Positions 10,028 through 18,805 of a stretch of 64,000 nucleotides of DNA are shown one piece after another. Positions within the stretch are counted from its first letter, which is position 1. Every line of letters begins with the position of its first letter. Under the pieces are notes generated by a model. It saw nothing but the letters and a program-made list of their open reading frames with translations, did no database searches and had not been told where the DNA came from. The translations under genes were made by a program, and so were the position numbers. This stretch comes from JBPYFK01 sp051984675 (GTDB lineage Bacteria; Actinomycetota; Actinomycetes; Mycobacteriales; Pseudonocardiaceae). The DNA is taken from assembly GCA_051984675.1 (NCBI GenBank), contig JBPYFK010000137.1:4865-68864 (forward strand). The letters are read 5' to 3'.

Positions 10028-11211
10028 GTTCGCTGAGAGTATCCATCGGGTACGCCCGGCACCCATGCGCCGCCCTTCATGACCCGCACTGGGCGCAGGT
10101 CGCGGTCGAGGATCACTAGGTCGGCGGACAGTCCGGGCCGGATCGCGCCGACCCGGTCGGACATTCCGAGCAGCGCGGCGGGGGTGGTCGCCGCGGCGGC
10201 GACCGCTTGCGACACCGGCAGCCCGCAGGCGGACACGAGGTTTCGGAACGCGACGTCCATGGTCAGCGTGCTGCCGGCGAGCGAGCCGTCCGCCAGGGTG
10301 GCCACCCCGTCGTGGACCGTCACCGGCAGCCGGCCGAGTTCGTACTCGCCATCGCCGGCGGACGCGGCGCTGATCGCGTCCGTGACCAGCACGGTCCGGC
10401 CGTTCCCGGCGTGTTCGGCGGCCAGCCGCAGGACGGCCGGGTGGACGTGCACGAGGTCACAGATGAGCTCCACAGCCACCCGTTCGTCGGCCAGCAACGC
10501 TCCGATCGGGCCGGGCTCGCGGTGGTGCAGCGGGCGCATCCCGTTGAACAGGTGCGTCGCCACCCGCGCGCCCGCGTCGAGGGCGGGTGCGACCTGGCTG
10601 AACACCGCGTCGGTATGGCCGATCGCCGGGATCACGCCGTGGTCGGCGAGCGTGCGGATAGCGGTGATCGCGTGTTCCAGCTCGGGGGCGAGCGTGACCA
10701 TGCGGATCGAGTCTGGGCCCGCGCTGAGCAGGGCATCGACGAGGTGTGGCAGCGGTGGGCAGAGCATCGCGGGGTCGTGAGCGCCACACCGGCCCGCGGA
10801 CAGGAACGGGCCCTCCAGGTGGATTCCGGCGAGTTCGCCGCTGGTGACCAGCTCGTCGAGCGCGCCGATCTGCTTCACCAGGTCCGCCACCTGCGCCGAG
10901 ACCAGGCTCGCGAGCATGGTCGTCGTGCCACGCCTGCGGTGTGCGGTGATCGCTCTGCGCAGCTCGTCAGGATTCAGGCTGGTGAACGAGCTACCGCCAC
11001 CGCCGTGGCAGTGGATGTCGACGAAACCGGGGACGACCCACTGGCCGCGTACATCCACGACCTGACCGTCGTTGAGCTGCGCGGTCTGCGCGGTCTGCGC
11101 ATCAACCTCGCTGATCAGGCCGTCGCGAACGCATACTCGGCCGCTTTCGAGGACTCCGTCCGGCGTGACGACCTTTCCCCCGGTCAGGGTCAGTGCACTC
11201 GCAGCGCTCAT
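10024..11211 (-). CDS. nagA: N-acetylglucosamine-6-phosphate deacetylase
   Basis: 395 residues from ATG 11211, preceded by GGAGG. The enzyme removes acetate from GlcNAc-6-phosphate to give glucosamine-6-phosphate in the cytoplasm. Amidohydrolase metal-site motifs are visible in order: DIHCHGGGG, HLEGPF, IGHTDA, HLFNGM and LVTDAISAA. The start overlaps the end of the ROK kinase gene by four bases (ATGA), and the stop overlaps the small membrane protein by four. Together with the kinase this forms a complete GlcNAc to GlcN-6-P route; the SIS-domain gene upstream could supply the deamination step. The DeoR protein at 13271 is the likely repressor. Confidence 0.93.
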   Translation of the reverse strand: MSAASALTLTGGKVVTPDGVLESGRVCVRDGLISEVDAQTAQTAQLNDGQVVDVRGQWVVPGFVDIHCHGGGGSSFTSLNPDELRRAITAHRRRGTTTMLASLVSAQVADLVKQIGALDELVTSGELAGIHLEGPFLSAGRCGAHDPAMLCPPLPHLVDALLSAGPDSIRMVTLAPELEHAITAIRTLADHGVIPAIGHTDAVFSQVAPALDAGARVATHLFNGMRPLHHREPGPIGALLADERVAVELICDLVHVHPAVLRLAAEHAGNGRTVLVTDAISAASAGDGEYELGRLPVTVHDGVATLADGSLAGSTLTMDVAFRNLVSACGLPVSQAVAAAATTPAALLGMSDRVGAIRPGLSADLVILDRDLRPVRVMKGGAWVPGVPDGYSQRT

Positions 11212-12191
11212 GGTTGGGCCTCCCGGTGAAGACGCACCCCGTCGACGACGGCGTCCGCTGCCAGCAGGGCCGCGCCCACACAACCAGCCTCGTCACCGAA
11301 GGTGGCCAGGCGCAGCTCCGGCCGCCGCTGGAAGGACAGCAGGGCATCCAACTCGGCGCGCAGCGGAGCGGTGAGCGTTTCCCCCGCCAGTGCGAGCCCG
11401 CCGCCGAGCACCACGGCCTCCGGCGCCACGAGCGTCGTCAGCACCAGGATTCCCTTGGCCAGCCCGCGAATCGCGTCGGTCCACACTGCCTGCGCATCCG
11501 GGTCCCCCGCGCGCACGGCGGCCGTGACGGCCGCCGCCCCGTCCACAAGTCGACCGGTGCGGAGGCTGTAGCGGCGAGCCACGGCGCTCGACGACGCGAG
11601 CGCCTCCAGGCACCCGGTCGCGCCGCACGGGCAGGGCTGTCCGTGCCCGATGTCGACGTGCCCGATCTCGCCGGCATACCCGCCACCGGCGTACAACTGC
11701 CCGCCGAGCACCATGGCCGCCGCAATGCCGGTGCCGATGGGCATGACGACGACGTCGGAGAACCCGCGAGCCGCGCCGAGCCGCGCCTCCGCGAGCCCGA
11801 ACGCCCGGACGTCGTGGCCGAACGCCAGCGGCAGTTCGACGTGCGCGGCGAGCAGCTCGCGAAGCGGTGCGTCCCGCCAGCCGAGGTTGGACGAGAACAA
11901 CCCGACACCGCGCTGCTCGTCCACGGTTCCGGGGACGACGACCCCGACAGCGTTCACGGCGCACTCGGACTGTTCGCGCAGCTCCTTGACCAGCCCGGCA
12001 ACGGCGCCGATCACGGCCTCTGGTGGCCCGTGCGGCGTGCGGCAACGGCGGTGCCGCTCGATGTGAACGCCGCTGGCGGTGACCGTGGCGAGGGCAGCCT
12101 TGATCTCCGTCCCGCCAAGGTCGACGGCCACCACCCGGTTGCCGGCGGCTGACGTGCGCCCACCTGACGTGCGCCCAGCAGATGTCACCAC
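11208..12191 (-). CDS. ROK-family sugar kinase, probable N-acetylglucosamine kinase
   Basis: About 327 residues. The phosphate-binding loop VVAVDLGGTEIKAAL is near the N-terminus, the catalytic Asp lies in AFGHDVRAF, and the ROK zinc motif GHGQPCPCGATGCLEAL is intact. ROK kinases phosphorylate glucose, GlcNAc or ManNAc; coupling to nagA points to GlcNAc. GTG 12191 was chosen because GGAGG lies five bases upstream; GTG 12188 and GTG 12206 are alternatives. The gene overlaps nagA by four bases and follows the SIS gene by about 50 bp, so the three form one transcription unit. Confidence 0.88.
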   Translation of the reverse strand: MVTSAGRTSGGRTSAAGNRVVAVDLGGTEIKAALATVTASGVHIERHRRCRTPHGPPEAVIGAVAGLVKELREQSECAVNAVGVVVPGTVDEQRGVGLFSSNLGWRDAPLRELLAAHVELPLAFGHDVRAFGLAEARLGAARGFSDVVVMPIGTGIAAAMVLGGQLYAGGGYAGEIGHVDIGHGQPCPCGATGCLEALASSSAVARRYSLRTGRLVDGAAAVTAAVRAGDPDAQAVWTDAIRGLAKGILVLTTLVAPEAVVLGGGLALAGETLTAPLRAELDALLSFQRRPELRLATFGDEAGCVGAALLAADAVVDGVRLHREAQP

Positions 12192-12240
12192 CGCATCCTC
12201 CGTCACGGAAGTGGTCTACACCAACAGGCCGCTTGGCCGG

Positions 12241-13128
12241 TTACGGCAGCACCACTGATCGGGTCAGGTGTCTGGGCTGGTCGGGGTCGAGACCGCGAGC
12301 CTGCGCGAGTTCCACGGCGAGCCGCTGGACGCGGACGAGTTCGGCCAGTGGGTCGCCTGCTGACGCGAAGAACCGCCCACCGGTGGCGGCCACTTCGTCC
12401 GCCAACCCCTCCGGGGCGGGTCCGAACATCCACGCCACCCGGTTCGGGCCGGTGATGCTGATCGGACCGTGCCGATACTCCATGGCCGGATACGCCTCCG
12501 TCCACCAGTTGGCGGCTTCACGCATCTTCAACGCCGCCTCCAGCGCGAGGCCGTACGCCCAACCCATACCCAGGAAAGTGATCTGCTCGGCGCTGCGCAC
12601 TTCGGCGTCGAGCGGTTCGGCCAGCACCTTCTCCGCCTCGGTGGCCACCGCGCTGAGGTCCTCGCCCAGGCTGGCCCGCAGCAGCGCCAGCGTGGTCGTA
12701 GCGAAGCGGGTCTGCACCACCGACCGCTCGTCGGCGTAGTCGAGCAGGACGCGCTGATCGGCGGCCTCGGCGACCGGGCTCGCGGCACCGCCGACGAGCG
12801 CGCTCGTCGGCGTGCGCCCGCGAAGCCGCGCGAGCAGCGCGAGCACTTCGCTGGTCGTGCCGGAACGGCTGATCGCGAGGACGCGGTCGTAGCCGCGGCC
12901 GAGCGGGAACTCCGACGCGGCGAAGGCGTCGGTCTCGCCGCGCCCCGAAGCCTCGCGCAGCGAGGCGTAGGACTGCGCGACGAACCACGACGTGCCGCAG
13001 CCGACGACGGCGAGGCGCTCGCCGTCGCGCGGCAGCGCGGCGTCGGCGGCCTGGGCCGCCGCCCGCCGCCAGCAGGCGGGCTGGGCGGCGATCTCGGCGG
13101 CGACGAAGGGTTGGGATGGTGCGGGCAA
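12241..13128 (-). CDS. SIS-domain sugar isomerase/deaminase-like protein
   Basis: 295 residues, two sugar isomerase (SIS) domains. The first has VVGCGTSWFVAQSYASLRE and the phosphosugar-binding ISRSGTTSEV; the second has FLGMGWAYGLALEAALKMRE and PAMEYRHGP. This is the layout of the GlmS isomerase half and of AgaS/NagB-II-type deaminases, without the glutaminase domain. In this operon it most likely converts glucosamine-6-phosphate to fructose-6-phosphate and ammonia, completing GlcNAc breakdown; no classical NagB is present. The start is a TTG with GGGAGG six bases upstream. Divergent from the DeoR gene. Confidence 0.82.
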   Translation of the reverse strand: MPAPSQPFVAAEIAAQPACWRRAAAQAADAALPRDGERLAVVGCGTSWFVAQSYASLREASGRGETDAFAASEFPLGRGYDRVLAISRSGTTSEVLALLARLRGRTPTSALVGGAASPVAEAADQRVLLDYADERSVVQTRFATTTLALLRASLGEDLSAVATEAEKVLAEPLDAEVRSAEQITFLGMGWAYGLALEAALKMREAANWWTEAYPAMEYRHGPISITGPNRVAWMFGPAPEGLADEVAATGGRFFASAGDPLAELVRVQRLAVELAQARGLDPDQPRHLTRSVVLP

Positions 13129-13158
13129 CCCGATCCTCCCGAAGGCTGTACGGCCATC

Positions 13159-13196
13159 TTGCGTGAATATGCGTGGAATCGAGCATAATCACGCAA
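13159..13196. promoter_or_regulatory. Long palindromic operator between amino-sugar operon and deoR
   Basis: TTGCGTGAATATGC at 13159-13172 and GCATAATCACGCAA at 13183-13196 are inverted copies that match at 13 of 14 positions, with a 10-base centre. A further half-site ATCACGC follows at 13202. It lies 31 bp upstream of the SIS start and 75 bp upstream of the DeoR start, so it can control both directions. The DeoR protein encoded next door is the obvious ligand. Confidence 0.75.
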
Positions 13197-13270
13197 AAGA
13201 AATCACGCTTGCTCCGCTCGGACGCCGTATTACGACATACGGGAGGATCGGGCCGGAGGTGGTGACAGTC

Positions 13271-14056
13271 GTGAACCGGTCCGAGCGGTTGAACACGTTG
13301 CTGGAGATGCTCGCCGAGCGGGGCAAGTTCAGCGTTGAGGACATCGCCGCCGACCTCGACGTTTCCGCCGCGACCATCCGCCGCGACCTCGACCACCTCG
13401 CCGAGCAGCAGCTCCTGACCCGCACGCGGGGTGGAGCGGTGTCCCACGCGATCGCCTACGACCTGCCGCTGCGCTACAAGACGGCACGTCACGCCAGCGA
13501 GAAGCAGCGGATCGCCCGTGCGGGTGCGGAGCTGGTCGGGCGCGGTTGGGTCGTCGGCCTCACCGGCGGCACGACCACGACGGAACTCGCGCGGGCGTTG
13601 GCGACCCGCCCCACCGATGACGACTCCCCCGGCACGCCCGTGATCACGATCGTCACCAACGCGTTGAACATCGCCAACGAGCTCGTGGTGCGTCCGCAGG
13701 TCAAGGTGGTGGTCACGGGCGGGGTGGCACGCCAGCAGTCTTACGAGCTGGTCGGTCCGCTCGGGGCCAAGATCCTCCAGGAACTCAGCCTGGACGTCGC
13801 GTTTCTCGGCGTGGACGCGGTCGACCCGGATGCCGGTGCCAGCGCGCACAACGAGGACGAGGCCAGCATGAACCGTCTGCTGGCGACGCGGGCACGCAAG
13901 ATCGTCGTGGTCACGGACTCGTCCAAGATCGGCGCGGGCGCCTTCGCCCGGATCTGCTCCATCGACGAACTCGACATCCTGGTCACGGACTCGGCCGCGC
14001 CGCCGGACGCGATCCAACGGTTCGAGGAACACGGCGTCGACGTCGTGCAGGTGTAG
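13271..14056 (+). CDS. DeoR-family transcriptional repressor of the amino-sugar operon
   Basis: 261 residues from GTG 13271 (MNRSERLNTLLEML). The N-terminal DeoR helix-turn-helix has FSVEDIAADLDVSAATIRRDLDHL. The C-terminal sugar-phosphate sensor domain has GLTGGTTTTELARAL and VVTGGVARQQSYELVGPLG, and ends with VVTDSSKIG and ITD-like strands. Such repressors release DNA on binding a sugar phosphate, here probably GlcN-6-P or GlcNAc-6-P. Upstream in-frame GTG codons at 13259 and 13262 are alternatives; GGAGG at 13255-13259 fits the later start better. Divergent orientation and the palindrome argue for control of the adjacent operon and itself. Confidence 0.88.
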   Translation: MNRSERLNTLLEMLAERGKFSVEDIAADLDVSAATIRRDLDHLAEQQLLTRTRGGAVSHAIAYDLPLRYKTARHASEKQRIARAGAELVGRGWVVGLTGGTTTTELARALATRPTDDDSPGTPVITIVTNALNIANELVVRPQVKVVVTGGVARQQSYELVGPLGAKILQELSLDVAFLGVDAVDPDAGASAHNEDEASMNRLLATRARKIVVVTDSSKIGAGAFARICSIDELDILVTDSAAPPDAIQRFEEHGVDVVQV

Positions 14057-14057
14057 T

Positions 14058-14088
14058 GGCGGGGTGTGACGGCGGGGTGTGACCGCCG
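14058..14088. repeat. 13-bp tandem duplication with small hairpin between convergent genes
   Basis: GGCGGGGTGTGAC occurs at 14058-14070 and 14071-14083. The second copy plus following bases form CGGCGG/CCGCCG (14070-14075 with 14083-14088), a 6-bp hairpin that could act as a weak terminator between deoR and the sigma gene. Confidence 0.45.
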
Positions 14089-14090
14089 GT

Positions 14091-14669
14091 TCAGGAACCG
14101 CGCATGACCTTCTGCAGGGCTTCCAGTGCCCGACTCGCCGTCGACTTGACGGTTCCCTTGGAGATCCCGGTGGCCTCCGCGATCTCTGCCTCGGACAGGT
14201 CGCCGTAGTAGCGCAACACCAGGACTTCCCGCTGCCTGCGCGGCAACTGGCCAAGGGCGGCCACCACGGCCTGGTGTTCGGCGGTGAGCATCGCCAGCGA
14301 CTCCGCCGACCGCGCGTTGGCCTGGTGCGGCGGCTGGTACTCCCGTGCGGTCTTCCTGCGCCGCAACACCGAACGGCTGCCGTTGACCACCGCCGACCGC
14401 AGGTAGCCCACCGCCGCGTTGTGGTCCCGCAGGCCGGACCAGTTCCGGTACAGGCCGGTGAACGCCTCCTGCACCACGTCCTCGGCCGTCGCCGGCTCGT
14501 CCACCAGCAGCATGGCCAGTCGGATCATGCGCATCCTCTGCTGCCGGTACAGGTCCTCCAAGGTCAGCGGGCGCGTGAGACTCGCTCCCGACGCGGTGTC
14601 CAGCGTGCGCAGATGCCCGAGCGTGCGCTCCACCGCACGCTCGATACGCGACGAACCGTCCTCAGCCAC
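14091..14669 (-). CDS. ECF RNA polymerase sigma factor (SigE-like family)
   Basis: 192 residues from GTG 14669; a TTG at 14678 is also possible. Region 2 (LYRQQRMRMIRLAMLLVDEP, ATAEDVVQEAFTGLYRNW) and region 4 (LPRRQREVLVLRYYGDLSEAEIAEATGISKGTVKSTASRAL in pieces) are both present, with no region 1.1 or 3, so this is an ECF (group 4) sigma factor. The Trp-rich AEDVVQEAF block is the -10 recognition and core-binding region. No anti-sigma gene adjoins it: the neighbours are the convergent deoR and the divergent YciI gene, so its regulation may be transcriptional or by a distant partner. Confidence 0.87.
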   Translation of the reverse strand: MAEDGSSRIERAVERTLGHLRTLDTASGASLTRPLTLEDLYRQQRMRMIRLAMLLVDEPATAEDVVQEAFTGLYRNWSGLRDHNAAVGYLRSAVVNGSRSVLRRRKTAREYQPPHQANARSAESLAMLTAEHQAVVAALGQLPRRQREVLVLRYYGDLSEAEIAEATGISKGTVKSTASRALEALQKVMRGS

Positions 14670-14771
14670 GGATCGCAACGTACCGGTCCGGCGGGAACGG
14701 CGTGGCCGGACCGGGTAGGTTCCTGACGCTGTCTCCTACCCGGATCAATGTGGATCATCGGAGGTCCGCCG

Positions 14772-15053
14772 ATGGCGAAGTTCGTGGTCGAGTTGGTGTA
14801 CGGCGACGACACCGACCACAGGCTGGAGGTGCGTCCGGCGCACCGCGAGTACTGCAGGCAGCTGGCCGAGCGGGGCACGCTGCTCGCGGCAGGGCCGTAC
14901 ACCGACAACGAAGGCGCGCTGCTGGTCTACGAGGCTGCGGACCTCGAAGAGCTGAACCAGGTGCTCGCGGCCGATCCGTATACCGAAGCGGACGTCATCG
15001 CCAAGACCACCGTCCGGGAATGGAACGCCGTCACCGGCTGCTGGCTTGCCTGA
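14772..15053 (+). CDS. YciI-like protein
   Basis: 93 residues from ATG 14772, with GGAGG seven bases upstream. The dimeric alpha/beta-barrel fold of YCII is suggested by FVVELVYGDDTDHRLEVRPAHREY and the catalytic-type His/Asp pair (HR and GPYTDNEGALLVY). YciI proteins resemble muconolactone isomerase-type enzymes; most have no known substrate. An upstream in-frame ATG (14748) would add eight residues but has no ribosome site. It is divergent from the sigma factor by about 100 bp, which may share a promoter region with it. Confidence 0.78.
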   Translation: MAKFVVELVYGDDTDHRLEVRPAHREYCRQLAERGTLLAAGPYTDNEGALLVYEAADLEELNQVLAADPYTEADVIAKTTVREWNAVTGCWLA

Positions 15054-15344
15054 CACCGGCTTCCAGCGCGGGCAGGTGTGCCAGTATGTAACTGGGCCAC
15101 TGCGCACGGTAGATGGCGTTGATTTCTGAACTGGATCGTCCAAGATAGCTTGACGTGTGAGTATGACGACAACGATTGGTATCCAGACCGATCAAGATGG
15201 CTTCACTGTCAGCCGAACCCCGTCAGCTGGACCCGGGGCGATCCGCACCCGCCTGGCTGAGGCGCAGCCAAGCCACGGCCACGCCGGTCCTAGGATGCGC
15301 GCGGCTGTCGCACTGACCTGATCTCCACCCGAGGAGGACCATCG

Positions 15345-16379
<1,035 letters not shown>

Positions 16380-16398
16380 CCACGGCCTACCGTTGTCA

Positions 16399-16433
16399 CG
16401 CGGCCCCGCGCGGTACCTCCGCGCGGGGCCGCG
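16399..16433 (+). terminator. Hairpin terminator after fba
   Basis: A perfect 15-bp GC stem (16399-16413 with 16419-16433), loop TACCT, followed by TTGTGG. The U-tail is weak, as is common in GC-rich actinomycetes. It starts 20 bp after the fba stop. Confidence 0.75.
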
Positions 16434-16454
16434 TTGTGGTGGCAGGATTGCGCT

Positions 16455-16871
16455 ATGACGCACGGAAGGAACCTGCTGGAACCGCCGGAAACGCTGCTGC
16501 CGGACAATGCCGAGGCGCAGAAGGAACTTGACGCGGGGACCTCGCCCACCGAGGTCGCCGCTCGCTACCCCACGTTCAGCGCCGCCTGGGCGCAACTCGG
16601 TGAGCAGGCGCTGGAATCGGGCGAAACGATCGCGGCCTACGCCTACGCCCGGACCGGGTATCACCGGGGACTGGACGCCTTGCGCAAGTCCGGGTGGAAG
16701 GGCTTCGGTCCCGTTCCCTGGAGCCACGCGCCGAACCGCGGGGTCCTCCGGGCGGTCGCCGTCCTGGCCAAGGCCGCACGGGACATCGGCGAGACCGACG
16801 AGTACGACAGGTGCCGGCAGCTGCTGGCCGACAGCGACCCGGCCGCCCTGGAGGCGACCGGCCTGTCCTGA
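16455..16871 (+). CDS. DUF3151 family protein
   Basis: 138 residues from ATG 16455. The sequence NLLEPPETLLPDNAEAQKEL, the repeated helical TPR-like layout (AARYPTFSAAWAQLGEQAL, TIAAYAYARTGYHRGLDALR) and WKGFGPVPWSHAPNRGVLRA are typical of the actinobacterial DUF3151 family. Function is unknown. It lies close to fba as in mycobacteria (Rv0360c near Rv0363c). The next gene starts 14 bp later, so both are probably cotranscribed. No membrane segment or catalytic motif is seen. Confidence 0.85.
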   Translation: MTHGRNLLEPPETLLPDNAEAQKELDAGTSPTEVAARYPTFSAAWAQLGEQALESGETIAAYAYARTGYHRGLDALRKSGWKGFGPVPWSHAPNRGVLRAVAVLAKAARDIGETDEYDRCRQLLADSDPAALEATGLS

Positions 16872-16885
16872 CCGACAATCGTCCT

Positions 16886-17992
16886 GTGCACCCTCTGCGC
16901 GATGAACTCACCCGCCGGCTGCGCCGGCTGTTCCGCACCGGCACCCCGATCCTGCAGTGTGCGGTGGCAGCCGGCCTGGCCTGGTTCATCGCGCGCCAGG
17001 TCATCGGCCACCCGCAGCCGTTCTTCGCGCCGGTGGCGGCGGTCATCTCGCTGGGCGTGTCGCTGGGCCAGCGGCTGCGCCGCAGCGTGGAGCTCGTCGT
17101 GGGTGTCAGTGTCGGTGTCGGTGTCGGTGACCTGCTGATTTCCGTGATCGGCAGCGGCACGTGGCAGATCGCGCTGATCGTGGCGCTGGCGATGACCACC
17201 GCCGTGCTGCTGGACAGCGGCGCGGTGATCGTGATGCAGGCGGCCTCCTCTTCGGTGCTGGTCGCGACGCTGGTGCCGTCGGTGGGTGCGGGCGGGCTCA
17301 GCCGGATGGTCGACGCCGCCGTCGGCGGCGCGGTCGGCTTCGCGGTCGCGGCGCTGCTGCCCGCGAACCCGCTGCGGGTGGCGCATCGCCACGGCCGCCT
17401 GGTCCTCGGCGCGGTGGCCGACGCGCTGCGCGGCGTCGCGACCGCGGTGTCGCGCGGCGACGTCGAGATGGCCGCGGACGTGCTCGACAAGGCACGCAAG
17501 AGCCAGCGGTCGGTCGACGACTTCCGGTCGGCGCTGGAGGCCGGGAGGGAGATTGCGCGGATCGCTCCGATCCGCTGGTCGAGACGTGGCGACCTGGAGC
17601 GGTACCGCACCGCCGCGACCCCGGTCGATCGGGCGCTGCGCAATACCCGCGTGCTCGCACGCCGGGCGCTGGCGGCGTTGCGCGACGGCGAGCCGGTGCC
17701 GCGCCCGCTACCGGCGCTGCTGGAGGAACTCGCCGGGGCCGCTGCGTTGTTGCGCGACGAGTTGGCCAGCGGCGAAGATCCGCTGCAGGCCCGGGAAGCC
17801 GCCCGAGCGGCGGCCAAGAAGTCCACAGTGGAGCTGCTTGGGGAGGGCGACTACTCCATGCAGGTCGTCGTGCTCCAGGTCCGCTCGATCGCGGTCGACC
17901 TGTTGCAGGCGACCGGAATGCGGCGGGACGACGTGATGTCCGCGCTCCCGCCGCTGCATCCCGAATCCACGCCGTCGGAAAGCGACGGCTGA
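16886..17992 (+). CDS. FUSC/aromatic acid exporter-like membrane protein
   Basis: 368 residues from GTG 16886, no clear ribosome site but only 14 bp after the DUF3151 stop. About six hydrophobic helices lie in residues 20-160 (for example TPILQCAVAAGLAWFIARQV, PFFAPVAAVISLGVSLGQRL, LVVGVSVGVGVGDLLISVIG, IALIVALAMTTAVLLDSGAVIV). The rest is a cytoplasmic helical domain rich in Arg and Ala. This half-size FUSC layout is common in actinomycetes. Such proteins are thought to export aromatic acids or other small compounds; the substrate here is unknown. It is convergent with the next gene, with only five bases between the stops. Confidence 0.75.
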   Translation: MHPLRDELTRRLRRLFRTGTPILQCAVAAGLAWFIARQVIGHPQPFFAPVAAVISLGVSLGQRLRRSVELVVGVSVGVGVGDLLISVIGSGTWQIALIVALAMTTAVLLDSGAVIVMQAASSSVLVATLVPSVGAGGLSRMVDAAVGGAVGFAVAALLPANPLRVAHRHGRLVLGAVADALRGVATAVSRGDVEMAADVLDKARKSQRSVDDFRSALEAGREIARIAPIRWSRRGDLERYRTAATPVDRALRNTRVLARRALAALRDGEPVPRPLPALLEELAGAAALLRDELASGEDPLQAREAARAAAKKSTVELLGEGDYSMQVVVLQVRSIAVDLLQATGMRRDDVMSALPPLHPESTPSESDG

Positions 17993-17997
17993 TCCGC

Positions 17998-18708
17998 TCA
18001 CGGGCGGACCAGCAGCAGATCCTCCGTGTGCCGGTACCAGCCCCACTGCTCGGCCGGCCTCGGATGCGCGACGCCGTCGCGCAGCACGGTCGCGGACTGG
18101 AAGCTCGCCTGCGCCGCCCGCCCCAGCGCGACCTCCCGCCGCTTGCGCACGAGCCCGCGCCGGGTGGCGCTCACCCGGAGCCCGTCCGTGGCCGGCGGCG
18201 GGCTCGCCGCCACCGGGTCGGCCGTGGGCTCGGGTAGCGGGCTGGCCGAGGGGTCCGGGCTGACCTCCAGGCGCAGCGCCGGACCGCGGAGGACACGCTG
18301 GTCGTCGCAGTAGACCTGACCGGTGATCGGCTCGATCACGGACGACCCGAGCACGACTCCGCCCACGTCGTCACGGATCAGCGGCGTGGGACGGGCCGGG
18401 AAGTCGACGGCGATCTCGAACGCCGCCGCCCCGACCGGAAGACCCCACAGGTGGGCGGCCGGCGAGTCGGCCACCGGCGCGTACCCGATCTCGATGTCGG
18501 CCAACCGGCTCCTGCGCAGCAGGCGGAGCACGACGGCGGCGAGGTCGGCGTCCGTGCCCGCTACGATCAGTCGGCCGACGTCGCTCAGCAGCGGGTCAAC
18601 GTCGTCCTTTCCGGGCACCGCTGAGACGTCCACCCAACGCACACCGTGACGAGTCGGAAACGCTGAGCGGTCAACGTTTCCGCAGGACAATGCAGTGGCG
18701 TCCACCAT
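17998..18708 (-). CDS. Conserved actinobacterial hypothetical next to purA
   Basis: 236 residues. No signal peptide or membrane helix is seen. The N-terminal half reads like a small alpha/beta domain (VGRLIVAGTDADLAAVVLRLLRR) that resembles part of the diacylglycerol-kinase catalytic fold, and the C-terminus ends in RKRREVALGRAAQASFQ and QWGWYRHTEDLLLVRP. A similar gene lies beside purA in M. tuberculosis (Rv0358), so the pairing is conserved, but the function is not known to me. ATG 18708 has AGGAG only three bases upstream; GTG 18705 fits the spacing better and would shorten the protein by one residue. Confidence 0.7.
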   Translation of the reverse strand: MVDATALSCGNVDRSAFPTRHGVRWVDVSAVPGKDDVDPLLSDVGRLIVAGTDADLAAVVLRLLRRSRLADIEIGYAPVADSPAAHLWGLPVGAAAFEIAVDFPARPTPLIRDDVGGVVLGSSVIEPITGQVYCDDQRVLRGPALRLEVSPDPSASPLPEPTADPVAASPPPATDGLRVSATRRGLVRKRREVALGRAAQASFQSATVLRDGVAHPRPAEQWGWYRHTEDLLLVRP

Positions 18709-18805
18709 CGGCTCCTGGGTTAGTCTGATCGGTTGGCGTTCACGGTCGGTGTTGTGTGGTTCCGTGGGCGTCGGCGACCGCCCACTGTCGAGGTTGGAGT
18801 TTCAC

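Noticed and set aside
15054..15344. tRNA or small RNA gene before fba
   Set aside because: No cloverleaf or T-loop sequence is visible, and no strong hairpin with T-tail.
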